DNA of 52,474 nt from CAZDSS01 sp964508185 (lineage in GTDB: Bacteria; Pseudomonadota; Alphaproteobacteria; Sphingomonadales; Govanellaceae): NCBI GenBank assembly GCA_964508185.1, contig CAZDSS010000005.1, positions 1-52,474 on the forward strand, written 5' to 3'. Of the stretch, positions 19,701 through 27,911 are shown piece by piece. The notes beneath the pieces are model-generated. The model made no database searches. It was not told the origin of the DNA and worked only from the letters and a program-made list of their open reading frames with translations. The translations under genes and the position numbers were made by a program. Positions within the stretch are counted from its first letter, which is position 1. Each line of letters opens with the position of its first letter.

Positions 19701-20052
19701 GGTGCAGGGCGCGTCCATGCATTGGGAGATGTGGCTGATGGCCGAGGGAGGGATGAGCAATCACCGCGTGCTGCGGGCGGCCACACTCAATGGCGCGCGG
19801 ACGCTTGGGATCGACGACCAGATCGGCAGCCTCGAGGCGGGCAAGCTCGCCGACCTCGTCATCATGGACGCCGATCCCCTCGCCGATATCCGCACCAGCA
19901 TCAGCGTGAGCCGGGTGATGGTGAACGGCCGCCTCTATGACGCCTTCACCATGAACGAGATCGGCAACCATCCCCGCCCGCGCAGCAAGTTCTTCTGGGA
20001 GCTCGAGGACAATCCCGGCTTCGACTGGAACGAAACCTGGGCCCATAATTGA
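16793..20052 (+). CDS. TolB-propeller/amidohydrolase fusion protein, copy 2 (interrupted by assembly gap)
   Basis: Paralogue of the preceding gene. ATG at 16793 (ATGA overlap) or 16799 starts a signal-peptide-like MGWRAVLVAACF, then 100 N (16836-16935) intervene. After the gap the homology resumes at WMSLDVSPDGKT, matching residue 47 of copy 1, and continues to the stop. The frame before the gap differs from the frame after it, so the placeholder length must be wrong; about 101 real bases would restore the alignment. The propeller and barrel are both present, with VMPGLVNMHGHLED, IVKSYRQ, VEGESNF, ALEHN and VGSHGQ. One change from copy 1 is Asn in place of His837. Predicted secreted hydrolase with a related but possibly different substrate. 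Confidence 0.85.
16836..16935. other. Assembly gap of 100 N
   Basis: Exactly 100 ambiguous bases, the conventional placeholder for a scaffold gap of unknown length. It falls in the signal-peptide/first-blade region of the second of two tandem paralogues, where short-read assembly often breaks. Confidence 0.97.
18451..18497 (+). repeat. 47-base perfect repeat shared with the paralogue (copy B)
   Basis: Identical to 15183-15229 in the upstream paralogue. A second near-identical stretch occurs around 15479-15527 and 18729-18777 (NGRIITMR..EEVIEGGT), with one mismatch. Confidence 0.85.
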
Positions 20053-20082
20053 CGGGCCCCTCGCGACAAGGCTTCAGAACCC

Positions 20083-20763
20083 ATGACACAATCCCAAAGC
20101 CCCAAACCCGAAGAACGCACCGGCGAGCATTTCTCGCTCGAAAAGCTTCTTGAGGCGCGCCGCCGCACCCGCGAGGCGCTTCAGGACATCGCCGCCGCCA
20201 TCAGGCCCGGCATGGTCGAGGAGGATGCGGTGCAGCTTGCAACCGACATGCTGAAGGAACGCGGCATGCGGCGCGGCTGGCACAAGATCCTGGTGCGGTT
20301 CGGCGCCAACACGCTCAAGAACTTCAGCGAGGCGTCGGAGCCGGGGACCGTCCTTCGTGACGACGACATCTTCTTCATCGATATCGGTCCCGTCTTCGAT
20401 GGCTATGAAGGGGATGCGGGCGAGACCTTCGTCGTCGGCAACGATCCCGAGATGGCGCGCTGCGCCCGCGACGCCCGTGAGGTGTTCCACATCGTCCATG
20501 ACAAGTGGCGGCGCGAGGGGCTGACGGGACAGGAACTCTATGCCTTCGCCGCGAAAACGGCGGCCGATCTCGGCTGGGAGCTCAATCTCAGGATGGACGG
20601 CCACCGGCTGTCCGACTTCCCCCACAATGTCTATCACGCAGGAACCCTCGCCGACGTGCCGTTCCGGCCGTCCGCCAATCTCTGGGTGCTGGAGATCCAG
20701 ATCCGGCATCCCGGCAAGGCCTATGGCGCCTTTTTCGAGGATCTCCTGCTGGAAGATGCGTGA
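20083..20763 (+). CDS. M24-family metallopeptidase (aminopeptidase P/Met-aminopeptidase fold)
   Basis: Protein of 226 residues consisting of the pita-bread catalytic domain alone; the N-terminal creatinase domain of full-length prolidases is absent. The five family metal ligands can be placed: Asp100 (FIDIGP), Asp111 (YEGDAGETF), a His at 174 or 181 (DGHRLSDFPHNVYH), Glu204 (VLEIQI) and Glu219 (FFEDLLL). There is no signal peptide, so it should be cytoplasmic. It starts 30 bases after the amidohydrolase stop and shares its direction. It probably cleaves Xaa-Pro or other N-terminal bonds of imported peptides. Ectoine- or creatine-type hydrolases share the fold and remain alternatives. Confidence 0.85.
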   Translation: MTQSQSPKPEERTGEHFSLEKLLEARRRTREALQDIAAAIRPGMVEEDAVQLATDMLKERGMRRGWHKILVRFGANTLKNFSEASEPGTVLRDDDIFFIDIGPVFDGYEGDAGETFVVGNDPEMARCARDAREVFHIVHDKWRREGLTGQELYAFAAKTAADLGWELNLRMDGHRLSDFPHNVYHAGTLADVPFRPSANLWVLEIQIRHPGKAYGAFFEDLLLEDA

Positions 20764-20890
20764 ATTGGTGACCCTGCCGCACCGCTTGCGCCATGATTGG
20801 CACCTCCCGGGCGGTGCGGCGGGACCTGTAACCTGACCGGACGCGCCGCCTGTCGGCGCATTGCAGTGTATGAAAGACGTGAGGACGAGG

Positions 20891-22048
20891 ATGGCGGAAC
20901 GCGAGGCGGGACCGGGGCGGACACAGGCGGAGGAGATCGGCGACGTGCGCCGCGCCTATGCGGGAAAGCTCTTTCCCGACCTGCAGGTCAGCACCTTCCG
21001 CAACATCGACCGCCTGTTCCCGACCCGGACGGTGAAGCGCGGGGAGAAGGTGCTGGAGCTTCCCCTGTATCACCGCCAGCTCGAGGATTTCCCCATCCCC
21101 GCCAACGGCACCGTCTACGACATCTACGACTATGTGTCGCGGAACCGGGTCACCGGGCTTCTGATCCTCAAGGACGGCCGGATCGCCATGGAATATTACG
21201 GCGCGGGCAACGACCGCGCGACGCGCTGGATGTCCATGTCGGTCGCGAAATCCATCAGCTCCACCCTGGTGGGCGCGGCGATCCGGGACGGCTATATCGG
21301 CGGCCTCGAGGATCAGCTCACCAGATATCTCCCGGAACTCGAGGGGAGCGGCTATGACGGCGTCACGGTGCGCGAACTGCTGCAGATGACGTCCGGCGTC
21401 CATTGGGACGAGACGCATACCAACCCCAATTCCGAACGCAGCGCCGTTCTCGAACTGCAGATCGGGCAGCAGCCGGGGGCCATCATGCGCTACATGGCGT
21501 CCCTGCCCCGGGTCGCGGCGCCCGGCACCCGCTGGAACTACAGCACGGGCGAGACCCATGTGGTGGGCGCGCTCCTCCATGCGGCGACGGGGCGGTGGGT
21601 GTCCGACTACCTGACCGACAAGATCTGGTCGAAGCTGGGCATGGAACGGGACGCGAGCTGGTGGCTCGAATCCCCCGACGGGCTCGAGGTCGCCGGCAGC
21701 GGCATCAGCGCGACATTGCGGGATTACGCCCGCTTCGGCCTGTTCATCATGAACGACGGCATCATCGACGGCGAGCGCGTGCTGCCCGAAGGCTGGGTCC
21801 GGGAAGCGGGTTCGCCCCGCATGATCGGCGGCGCGCAGGTGGATTACGGCTTCATGTGGTGGCCGGTCAAAGGCCCTGACGGCAGCTACGAGGGCTTCGC
21901 CGCGCGCGGCATCTTCGGCCAGTTCATCTATGTCAATCCGCGCGCGCGGGTGGTGGTGGCGGTGTGGAGCGCCCGGGCCAAGCCGCGCTTCGCCGAGGTC
22001 ATTCTGGACAACGACTTCTTCAACGCCGTGGTGGAAGCCCTCGGCTGA
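20891..22048 (+). CDS. Beta-lactamase-family serine hydrolase
   Basis: Penicillin-binding-protein-fold hydrolase of 385 residues. The catalytic SxxK tetrad is SVAK (Ser117, Lys120, in WMSMSVAKS) and the second-motif Tyr lies in RWNYSTGETH. The family covers D-aminopeptidases, esterases and 6-aminohexanoate-dimer hydrolases (class C beta-lactamase-like). No signal peptide or membrane segment is seen, so it is likely cytoplasmic, which argues against an antibiotic-resistance role. The ATG at 20891 is preferred because GAGGACGAGG precedes it; an ATG at 20870 has no ribosome site. Its neighbours are an M24 peptidase and a peptide transporter, which suits amide or peptide hydrolysis. Confidence 0.87.
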   Translation: MAEREAGPGRTQAEEIGDVRRAYAGKLFPDLQVSTFRNIDRLFPTRTVKRGEKVLELPLYHRQLEDFPIPANGTVYDIYDYVSRNRVTGLLILKDGRIAMEYYGAGNDRATRWMSMSVAKSISSTLVGAAIRDGYIGGLEDQLTRYLPELEGSGYDGVTVRELLQMTSGVHWDETHTNPNSERSAVLELQIGQQPGAIMRYMASLPRVAAPGTRWNYSTGETHVVGALLHAATGRWVSDYLTDKIWSKLGMERDASWWLESPDGLEVAGSGISATLRDYARFGLFIMNDGIIDGERVLPEGWVREAGSPRMIGGAQVDYGFMWWPVKGPDGSYEGFAARGIFGQFIYVNPRARVVVAVWSARAKPRFAEVILDNDFFNAVVEALG

Positions 22049-22093
22049 CACCGCCGCAGGACGCGACGCCCCATGAACGGATCGGAGCCGCCC

Positions 22094-23482
22094 ATGAACG
22101 CAGAAGCCGCCGCCGCGACGCCTGCCCCGCTGCAGCAGCCGGGCACGGAGCGCACCTTCCTCGGCCATCCCGTGGGCCTTGCCTACATCGTCTTCACCGA
22201 GGCGTGGGAGCGGTTCTCCTTCTATGGCATGCAGGCGCTTCTCGTTCTCTACATGGCGGGGTATCTCCTGCATCCGGGGGCCATCGAGAACGTCGTCGGA
22301 TTCGGCGGCTTCCGCGCCGCCGTGGAGGCGGTGTTCGGCCCGCTCTCCATTCAGGCCCTCGCGACCCAGGTCTTCGGCCTCTATATCGGCCTCATCTATT
22401 TCATGCCGGTCTTCGGCGGGCTCGCCGGCGACCGCTGGCTCGGCCAGCGCCGGGCGGTGACTCTGGGCGCCGTGCTCATGGCTGTCGGCCATTTCCTCAT
22501 GGCGTTCGAGGCGGCCTTCCTTTTCGCGCTTTCCGCCCTCATTCTCGGCGCGGGCCTTCTCAAGGGCAATCTCGCGGCGCAGGTGGGCCGCCTTTACGAC
22601 CACAGCGACCAGCGGCGGGATGCGGCCTTCACCCTCTATTCCATGGCGATCAATGTGGGGGCCTTCGTCGCCCCCCTCATCTGCGGCACGCTTGGCGAAC
22701 TCTACGGCTGGCACTACGGCTTCGGCGCCGCGGGCATCGGCATGATGATCGGGATCGCCATCTATCTCGCCGGCCGCCGCCATCTTCCGCCCGACGAGCT
22801 GGTGCGGCAGCGCGTCGACGCCCCGCGCCTGCAGAAGGGCGACGGCGTCGTCATTCTCGCGCTTCTCCTTCTGTTTTTCGTCGCCGCCCTCTACTGGACG
22901 GCGCAGTCCCAGGTCTGGAACAGCTATCCCCTGTGGATCCGTGACCGGGTGGATCGCGAAATCCTCGGCCTGCTCGTCCCCATCACCTGGTTCCAGGCGC
23001 TCGATTCCCTCGCCGTACTCGTGCTTGCGCCCTTCGTCATCTGGTTCTGGCGGCGGCAGTCCCGCGCCGGGGCGGAGCCCGGGGACCTCACCAAGATCAT
23101 CATCGGCTGCAGCGTATTCGCCGCCGCCTGCTTCTGGCTGAGCCTCGGGGAAGGCGTCACCGGCAGCAAGGCTGTGGGGCTGTTCTGGCCCGCCGTCTTC
23201 CATTTCATCTGCGCCATCGGCTTCCTCTATGTGGGGCCGATCATGCTGGCGATCGTCTCCCGCGCCGCGCCCCTGTCGGTGAACGCCATGATGGTCGGGG
23301 CCTATTATCTTTCGATCTTCGCGGGCGGCATGGCGAGCGGCTGGCTCGGCCGCTTCTACCAGCCCCTGTCGCCCGCGGCCTTCTGGGCGCTCCATGGGCT
23401 CATCGTTGCGGGCGGCGCGGTGGTGACCATCGCGTTCCGGGGCCCCCTCGTTCGCATCCTGCGGCTTGGCGGCCGCGACTGA
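22094..23482 (+). CDS. POT/PTR-family proton-dependent oligopeptide transporter
   Basis: Inner-membrane major facilitator of 462 residues with about 12-14 hydrophobic helices. The first helix contains the POT signature EAWERFSFYGMQALLVLYM, whose ExxER residues couple protons to peptide. The second signature lies near GLYIGLIYFMPVFGGLAGDRWLG. These carriers import di- and tripeptides. The ATG at 22094 has a GGAG site 10 bases upstream; the ATG at 22073 is an alternative adding 7 residues. It lies between a serine hydrolase and a secreted beta-helix protein, and gives the strongest hint that the locus handles short peptides. Confidence 0.93.
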   Translation: MNAEAAAATPAPLQQPGTERTFLGHPVGLAYIVFTEAWERFSFYGMQALLVLYMAGYLLHPGAIENVVGFGGFRAAVEAVFGPLSIQALATQVFGLYIGLIYFMPVFGGLAGDRWLGQRRAVTLGAVLMAVGHFLMAFEAAFLFALSALILGAGLLKGNLAAQVGRLYDHSDQRRDAAFTLYSMAINVGAFVAPLICGTLGELYGWHYGFGAAGIGMMIGIAIYLAGRRHLPPDELVRQRVDAPRLQKGDGVVILALLLLFFVAALYWTAQSQVWNSYPLWIRDRVDREILGLLVPITWFQALDSLAVLVLAPFVIWFWRRQSRAGAEPGDLTKIIIGCSVFAAACFWLSLGEGVTGSKAVGLFWPAVFHFICAIGFLYVGPIMLAIVSRAAPLSVNAMMVGAYYLSIFAGGMASGWLGRFYQPLSPAAFWALHGLIVAGGAVVTIAFRGPLVRILRLGGRD

Positions 23483-23507
23483 CCCTGCCACGGGAAGGAG
23501 ACCTCTC

Positions 23508-24479
23508 ATGCGCAACATCCTGGGGCTTGCCCTTGCCGCCGGCTTGTCCGCGGCGGGGCCGCTTGCGGCCGCAACCCTCGTCGTCTGTCCGGAAGACGCG
23601 GCGCGGGAAGACTGCGACTTCCGCGGTGACGATGGCCTGCCGCAGGCGGCCGATGCGGCGGAAGACGGCGACGTGATCCTGATCCGCGCCGGAACCTACA
23701 GCCCGCGATCGACCCGCGACGTTCCGTTTCAGGACCTGGTGGTGCGCGGCTATGTGGTGACCGAGAACAAGAGCGTCACCTTCCGCGGCGAGGAGGGCAC
23801 GATCCTCGACGGCGGACCGGGCGCACCGGCAAGCGCCATCGTCGCCAGGGGCGGCGTCCTGCGCTTTGAAAAACTTGTGTTGCGCAACTTCCGCTATGAG
23901 GCCGAGGAGGACGACATCTATGACGGCCACGGCATCTTCCTGATCGGCGCCGACGCGGCAATCGCGCAGGTGCGCATGGAGGGGATCCGGAAGATGGGCC
24001 TTTCGATCCGCGACCGGAGCCATGTGACGGCGGACGGCCTTCAGGTGCTCGACGGCCATATCGGCGTCTGGACCGAGGAGGATGCGGAGCTCGAACTGAA
24101 GAACGCCGTCTTCCGCAACAACGATTCCGCTGGCATCGCCGCATACATGGATTCTCGCATCCGCGTGAAACATGCCGTCTTCGACGGCAACGAGGACGAC
24201 GGGATCTTCGCCAGGGAGCGGGCGCGGGTCGAGGTCGAGCGCGCGCTCATCCTGCGCAACAGGCCCTATGGCGCCCGCGCCGAGGGGGAGGCGGTGATAA
24301 CAGTGCGCCACAGCGCCTTCTTCGGCAACGAGGCGGACTTCCCGACCGCAGGCGAGGGCGGCAGGGTCGAGGTGCTGGACCTGGTGACCCAGGATCCCCG
24401 GGTTGGGGGCGACTACCGCCCGCTGCCGGGCTCGCCGATCGCGGGACGGAACATGGGTCCCGCGGCGCCGCTCTGGTGA
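23508..24479 (+). CDS. Secreted right-handed beta-helix repeat protein
   Basis: Protein of 323 residues with a signal peptide (cleavage after about residue 21, LAAA-TL). The body consists of short imperfect repeats of the kind that form parallel beta-helix coils (for example DGLQVLDGHIGVWTEEDAELELKNAVFRNNDSAGI). This fold is shared by pectate lyases, polysaccharide lyases and non-enzymatic NosD-like proteins. I see no lyase active-site pattern, so a catalytic role is not supported. A good AAGGAG site precedes the ATG at 23508. It lies between the peptide transporter and the TonB receptor and may bind or process an extracytoplasmic ligand. Confidence 0.8.
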   Translation: MRNILGLALAAGLSAAGPLAAATLVVCPEDAAREDCDFRGDDGLPQAADAAEDGDVILIRAGTYSPRSTRDVPFQDLVVRGYVVTENKSVTFRGEEGTILDGGPGAPASAIVARGGVLRFEKLVLRNFRYEAEEDDIYDGHGIFLIGADAAIAQVRMEGIRKMGLSIRDRSHVTADGLQVLDGHIGVWTEEDAELELKNAVFRNNDSAGIAAYMDSRIRVKHAVFDGNEDDGIFARERARVEVERALILRNRPYGARAEGEAVITVRHSAFFGNEADFPTAGEGGRVEVLDLVTQDPRVGGDYRPLPGSPIAGRNMGPAAPLW

Positions 24480-24566
24480 TCCACAAGCACCACGACGGTC
24501 AAAATTCGCAACTATTCAACACAACGGCCGGGCCGCAATCTAGGCTCGTAACATAAGCCTGCCACC

Positions 24567-24574
24567 GGGAGGGG
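24567..24574 (+). promoter_or_regulatory. Ribosome binding site deciding a GTG start
   Basis: GGGAGGGG lies 3 bases before the GTG at 24578 and fixes it as the start of the TonB-dependent receptor; the encoded protein then opens directly with a signal peptide. Confidence 0.7.
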
Positions 24575-24577
24575 AAC

Positions 24578-26662
24578 GTGAAGAAATTGTATCAAGGCTT
24601 GGTATCTGTTCTGGCTCTGCTGCCTGTCGCGGCGCAGGCCGCGGACTTCAATCTCGAAGAAATCGTCGTCACGGCCCAGAAGCGCGAGCAGCGCCTCATC
24701 GACGTGCCCATGAGCGTCGCCGCCGTCAGCGGCGCGGAACTGCTGCAGCGGGGCGTCACCAACGTGCAGGATCTGTCCTTCGCGGTCCCCGGCCTCACCA
24801 TGCGCGAGGACGGGCCGGGCAGCTACACCATCTTCATGCGCGGCCTTGCCAACGCCTCGGGCTCCGAAGCCCTCGTCGGCGTCTACATGGACGACGCGCC
24901 CCTCAGCCTCGACGGCTTCAACCAGCTGGACTTCCGTCCCTTCGACCTTGAGCGGGTCGAAGTGCTGAAGGGCCCGCAGGGCACCCTCTACGGTCAGGGC
25001 GCGCTGGCGGGCGCCATCCGCTACATCACCCGCCGCGCCGATCCGACCCGGTTCGAAGGCCGCGTGGAAGCCGAAGGCTATCTGGTCGAGGAGGGCGAAT
25101 GGGGCCAGAAGATCAACGCCATGGTCAACGCCCCGATCGTCGAGGACAAGCTTGCGATCCGCATCGCCGGCGGCATCGAGAACGGCGGCGGCTGGATCGA
25201 CCAGCCGGAAGCGGGCGTCAAGGACGGCAACGGCCAGGACGTCCAGTGGGTGCGCGGCAAGATCCTGTGGAACATCACCGACAGGTTCCAGGCTGAAGGC
25301 ACGATCCAGATCTTCCGCAGCAACACCTTCCTCGGCCTCGGCTATGAACAGCCCGACCGCACCAACTTCATCCCCGAGCAACTGGATGCGTCGCGGCTCA
25401 CCGTTCCGAAGGACTTCGAATACGACCTCTACAACCTCAACCTCACCTACGATCTCGGCTTCGCCCAGCTTCTCAGCTCCACCACCTATATCGACCATCG
25501 CCACCAGTATCCCTTCACCTATATCGGCGGCATGGAGACCTTCTATCAGGGCGGGGCGGCGAGCGTGGATGCGCGCCATGTGGACGCCAACCAGTTCTCC
25601 CAGGAAGTGCGCCTGACCTCGACCGGCGAAAGCCGCTTCCACTGGACGGTCGGCGGCTTCTACCGCGACTACGAGAACAACTTCTATTCGATCTACGACG
25701 TCTATTACGTGGATGTCGGCGGCCCGGTGATCCTGCGGGATCTTCTCTATATCGACGACAACACGTCCGAATCCTTCTCGCTCTTCGCCGATGTGTCCTA
25801 CGACATCACCGATCGCCTGACGGTGGGTGCGGGTGTTCGCTACTTCGAGGACAAGAAGACCAACTGGGACGGCTTCCTCTTCGAGAAAGACAAGTTCGAC
25901 TCCGTCGACCCGCGCTTCTACATCTCCTATGCGGTGACCGAAAACGCCAACATCTACGGCAGCATCGCCAAGGGCTTCCGCTCCGGCGGCCTCAATCGCG
26001 GCGCGCTTCCGAACTATGATCCCGAAGAGGTCTACAGCTACGAAGTCGGCGCCAAGGGCAGCCTGATCCCGCGCGTCCTCGATTTCGAGGTGGCGGCCTA
26101 CTACACCGAATACAAGGACATGTTCCGTCGCAACCTCGAGATCATCGACGGCACGGCGCAGTCCCTGGTCACCAATACCGGCAAGGTGGAAGTTAAGGGC
26201 ATCGAGGCGGGCGTGACCTGGTACGCGACTCCGGCCCTCGCGCTCAACGCCACCGGCGCCTGGATCGACAGCGAGGTGGTCAAGGTGCTGGCGACGGATG
26301 CCGTCAACCTCCCGGGCGACCCCACGGACTATGTGCCGGAATTCAGCTTCACCCTCGGGGCCAATTACGACTTCACCTGGAAGCCGGACGTGCCGGGCTT
26401 CATCCGGATCGACTACAGCTACCGCGACCGCGTGAGCTATATCGACCGCTCGAGCTTCCCGGCGGAATTCCTGCCCCAGTGGTCTGACAAGCTCAGCCTC
26501 GTCAATGCCCGCATCGGGGCGCAGTGGAACAACGTCAATGTGGAAGCCTATGTGCTCAACCTCACTGACGAGAACAAGTCCATCGACCCCTACCAGGCCT
26601 GGGAGAACGCCAATCGGACCCGTCCCCGGACCTTCGGCCTGAAGGTCGGCTTCGACTTCTGA
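24578..26662 (+). CDS. TonB-dependent outer-membrane receptor
   Basis: Active transporter of 694 residues. A signal peptide (MKKLYQGLVSVLALLPVAAQA) is followed at once by a TonB-box-like EEIVVTAQKRE, then the plug domain (DVPMSVAAVSG, LKGPQGTLYGQGALAGAIRYITR) and a 22-strand-type barrel ending in the outer-membrane signature VGFDF. The sequence type is that of the large sphingomonad/caulobacter iron-complex receptor group, whose members often carry organic nutrients rather than siderophores. The GTG start is supported by a strong ribosome site. An intrinsic terminator follows the stop. The substrate is unknown; context suggests a peptide or amide oligomer. Confidence 0.94.
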   Translation: MKKLYQGLVSVLALLPVAAQAADFNLEEIVVTAQKREQRLIDVPMSVAAVSGAELLQRGVTNVQDLSFAVPGLTMREDGPGSYTIFMRGLANASGSEALVGVYMDDAPLSLDGFNQLDFRPFDLERVEVLKGPQGTLYGQGALAGAIRYITRRADPTRFEGRVEAEGYLVEEGEWGQKINAMVNAPIVEDKLAIRIAGGIENGGGWIDQPEAGVKDGNGQDVQWVRGKILWNITDRFQAEGTIQIFRSNTFLGLGYEQPDRTNFIPEQLDASRLTVPKDFEYDLYNLNLTYDLGFAQLLSSTTYIDHRHQYPFTYIGGMETFYQGGAASVDARHVDANQFSQEVRLTSTGESRFHWTVGGFYRDYENNFYSIYDVYYVDVGGPVILRDLLYIDDNTSESFSLFADVSYDITDRLTVGAGVRYFEDKKTNWDGFLFEKDKFDSVDPRFYISYAVTENANIYGSIAKGFRSGGLNRGALPNYDPEEVYSYEVGAKGSLIPRVLDFEVAAYYTEYKDMFRRNLEIIDGTAQSLVTNTGKVEVKGIEAGVTWYATPALALNATGAWIDSEVVKVLATDAVNLPGDPTDYVPEFSFTLGANYDFTWKPDVPGFIRIDYSYRDRVSYIDRSSFPAEFLPQWSDKLSLVNARIGAQWNNVNVEAYVLNLTDENKSIDPYQAWENANRTRPRTFGLKVGFDF

Positions 26663-26674
26663 TTGCTCCAGAAC

Positions 26675-26711
26675 TCCGCCCCGGAACAGCGCCGCCGGGG
26701 CGGAATTTTTT
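26675..26711 (+). terminator. Intrinsic terminator after the TonB-dependent receptor
   Basis: A 10-base perfect stem TCCGCCCCGG (26675-26684) / CCGGGGCGGA (26695-26704) is followed after one base by six T. It lies 12 bases past the receptor stop and is a classic rho-independent signal. The downstream PepSY gene therefore probably has its own promoter in 26712-26809. Confidence 0.9.
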
Positions 26712-26809
26712 GAGGGCCCATGCATGAGATCGCCGTCCCGGCGGGCAGGCAGCCGCTTGCCCGAACGGCGGCAGATTCGAAATTCGTTGCAGGAGTGTGA
26801 CCTCAGACC

Positions 26810-27895
26810 ATGTTGTCCGGCATCCGCAAGATCCACCGCTACCTCAGCCTCACGCTGGCCGCGCTCTGGCTGCTGCAGGCGCTGACCGGCACGATCCTGG
26901 TCTTTCACCGCGAGATCGATTCCTGGCTGATCGGGGCGCCGGACGTGGCGCGGGACGGGGCCGCCCTTGACGCGGCGCTCGCGCGGCTCCAAAAGGCCCA
27001 TCCGGGCGCGACCATCCCCTTCATCTATGCGGCCGACGGCGCCTTCGATCAGCTCGACGTCTATCTGCGGGACGCCGGCGGCGACTATGAGGTCCATCGC
27101 CTCGACGGCCAGGGCCGCGTCCTGCGCAGCCTGCCGTCGAACCCCGAGCGGCTCGATGCCGGGATCTTCGAGATCCTTCTCGAATTCCACAAGAGCCTTC
27201 TCGCGGACGAGGCCGGGGAGATTTTCCTCGGCGTGAGCGGGATCTTCCTTCTCACCAATATAGGCCTCGGCCTGCGCCTTGCCTGGCCGCGGGCGCGGCA
27301 GTGGCGGCAGGCGCTCACATTCCCGAAGCCGGAGCTCAACCAGCGTTTCGCCTACGGGCTCCACCGCGCGCTTGGCCTGTGGGTGGCGATGCCGGCGATG
27401 GTGGTGGTTACGGCAGGCGCCCTCATGATCTGGGACGATTATGTGGAGGACTGGTTCGGCGGCGCGATCACGCCGCCCGCGGTCGAGCCCGTGGATCAAC
27501 TGCCCGATCCCCTGCCGGTGACCCCTTCCGCGGCCATTGCGCGGGCGCTCGCGGAATTTCCGGGATCGCGCTTCTCCGTACTCAACCCGCCGCGGAACGA
27601 CGCGCCCTATTACAAGGTGCGCATCGCCCAGCCGGGCGAGCTGCGGAAGATCTATGGTCACACGGTCGTATATGTGGACGCCCGGGACGGCGCGATCCTG
27701 GGGCGGCACGACGCCCTCAACGCCGCGCCCTTCAGGGCCGCATCCTCGGCCTTCTACCCGATCCATAACGGCGAAGCCTGGGGCATCCCCGGGCGGGTCG
27801 TGACATTCCTTGTTGGATTGTGGCTGGTTGCCATGATTATCCTAGGCCTCATTCTCTGGACGCGGCGGCGGAGGCCCCGGCGCCGGAGCGCTTGA
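26810..27895 (+). CDS. PepSY-associated transmembrane protein
   Basis: Inner-membrane protein of 361 residues of the PepSY_TM family. The N-terminal helix is HRYLSLTLAALWLLQALTG with a following FHREID, a periplasmic PepSY-like domain follows, a central helix pair (about 140-160 and 180-205, with HRALGLW) comes next, and the last helix is at about 320-345 before an Arg-rich tail. Conserved histidines in the helices suggest haem binding, and relatives lie beside TonB receptors and are thought to reduce or release ferric or other ligands. Here too it follows a TonB receptor. The exact reaction is unknown. Confidence 0.88.
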   Translation: MLSGIRKIHRYLSLTLAALWLLQALTGTILVFHREIDSWLIGAPDVARDGAALDAALARLQKAHPGATIPFIYAADGAFDQLDVYLRDAGGDYEVHRLDGQGRVLRSLPSNPERLDAGIFEILLEFHKSLLADEAGEIFLGVSGIFLLTNIGLGLRLAWPRARQWRQALTFPKPELNQRFAYGLHRALGLWVAMPAMVVVTAGALMIWDDYVEDWFGGAITPPAVEPVDQLPDPLPVTPSAAIARALAEFPGSRFSVLNPPRNDAPYYKVRIAQPGELRKIYGHTVVYVDARDGAILGRHDALNAAPFRAASSAFYPIHNGEAWGIPGRVVTFLVGLWLVAMIILGLILWTRRRRPRRRSA

Positions 27896-27911
27896 CTGGG
27901 GGAGACGATCG

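Noticed and set aside
20891..22048. Beta-lactamase resistance gene
   Set aside because: It has the SxxK fold but no signal peptide, and sits among peptide-handling genes; general hydrolase is the supported call.
20588..23518. Antisense open frame of nearly 1000 codons across four plus-strand genes
   Set aside because: It spans several confident genes and intergenic junctions and encodes a low-complexity Glu/Arg/Gly/His mixture, a shadow of codon bias.
24512..27766. Antisense open frame of over 1000 codons opposite the TonB receptor and PepSY gene
   Set aside because: It crosses a strong terminator and two recognised genes; the translated sequence has no domain.
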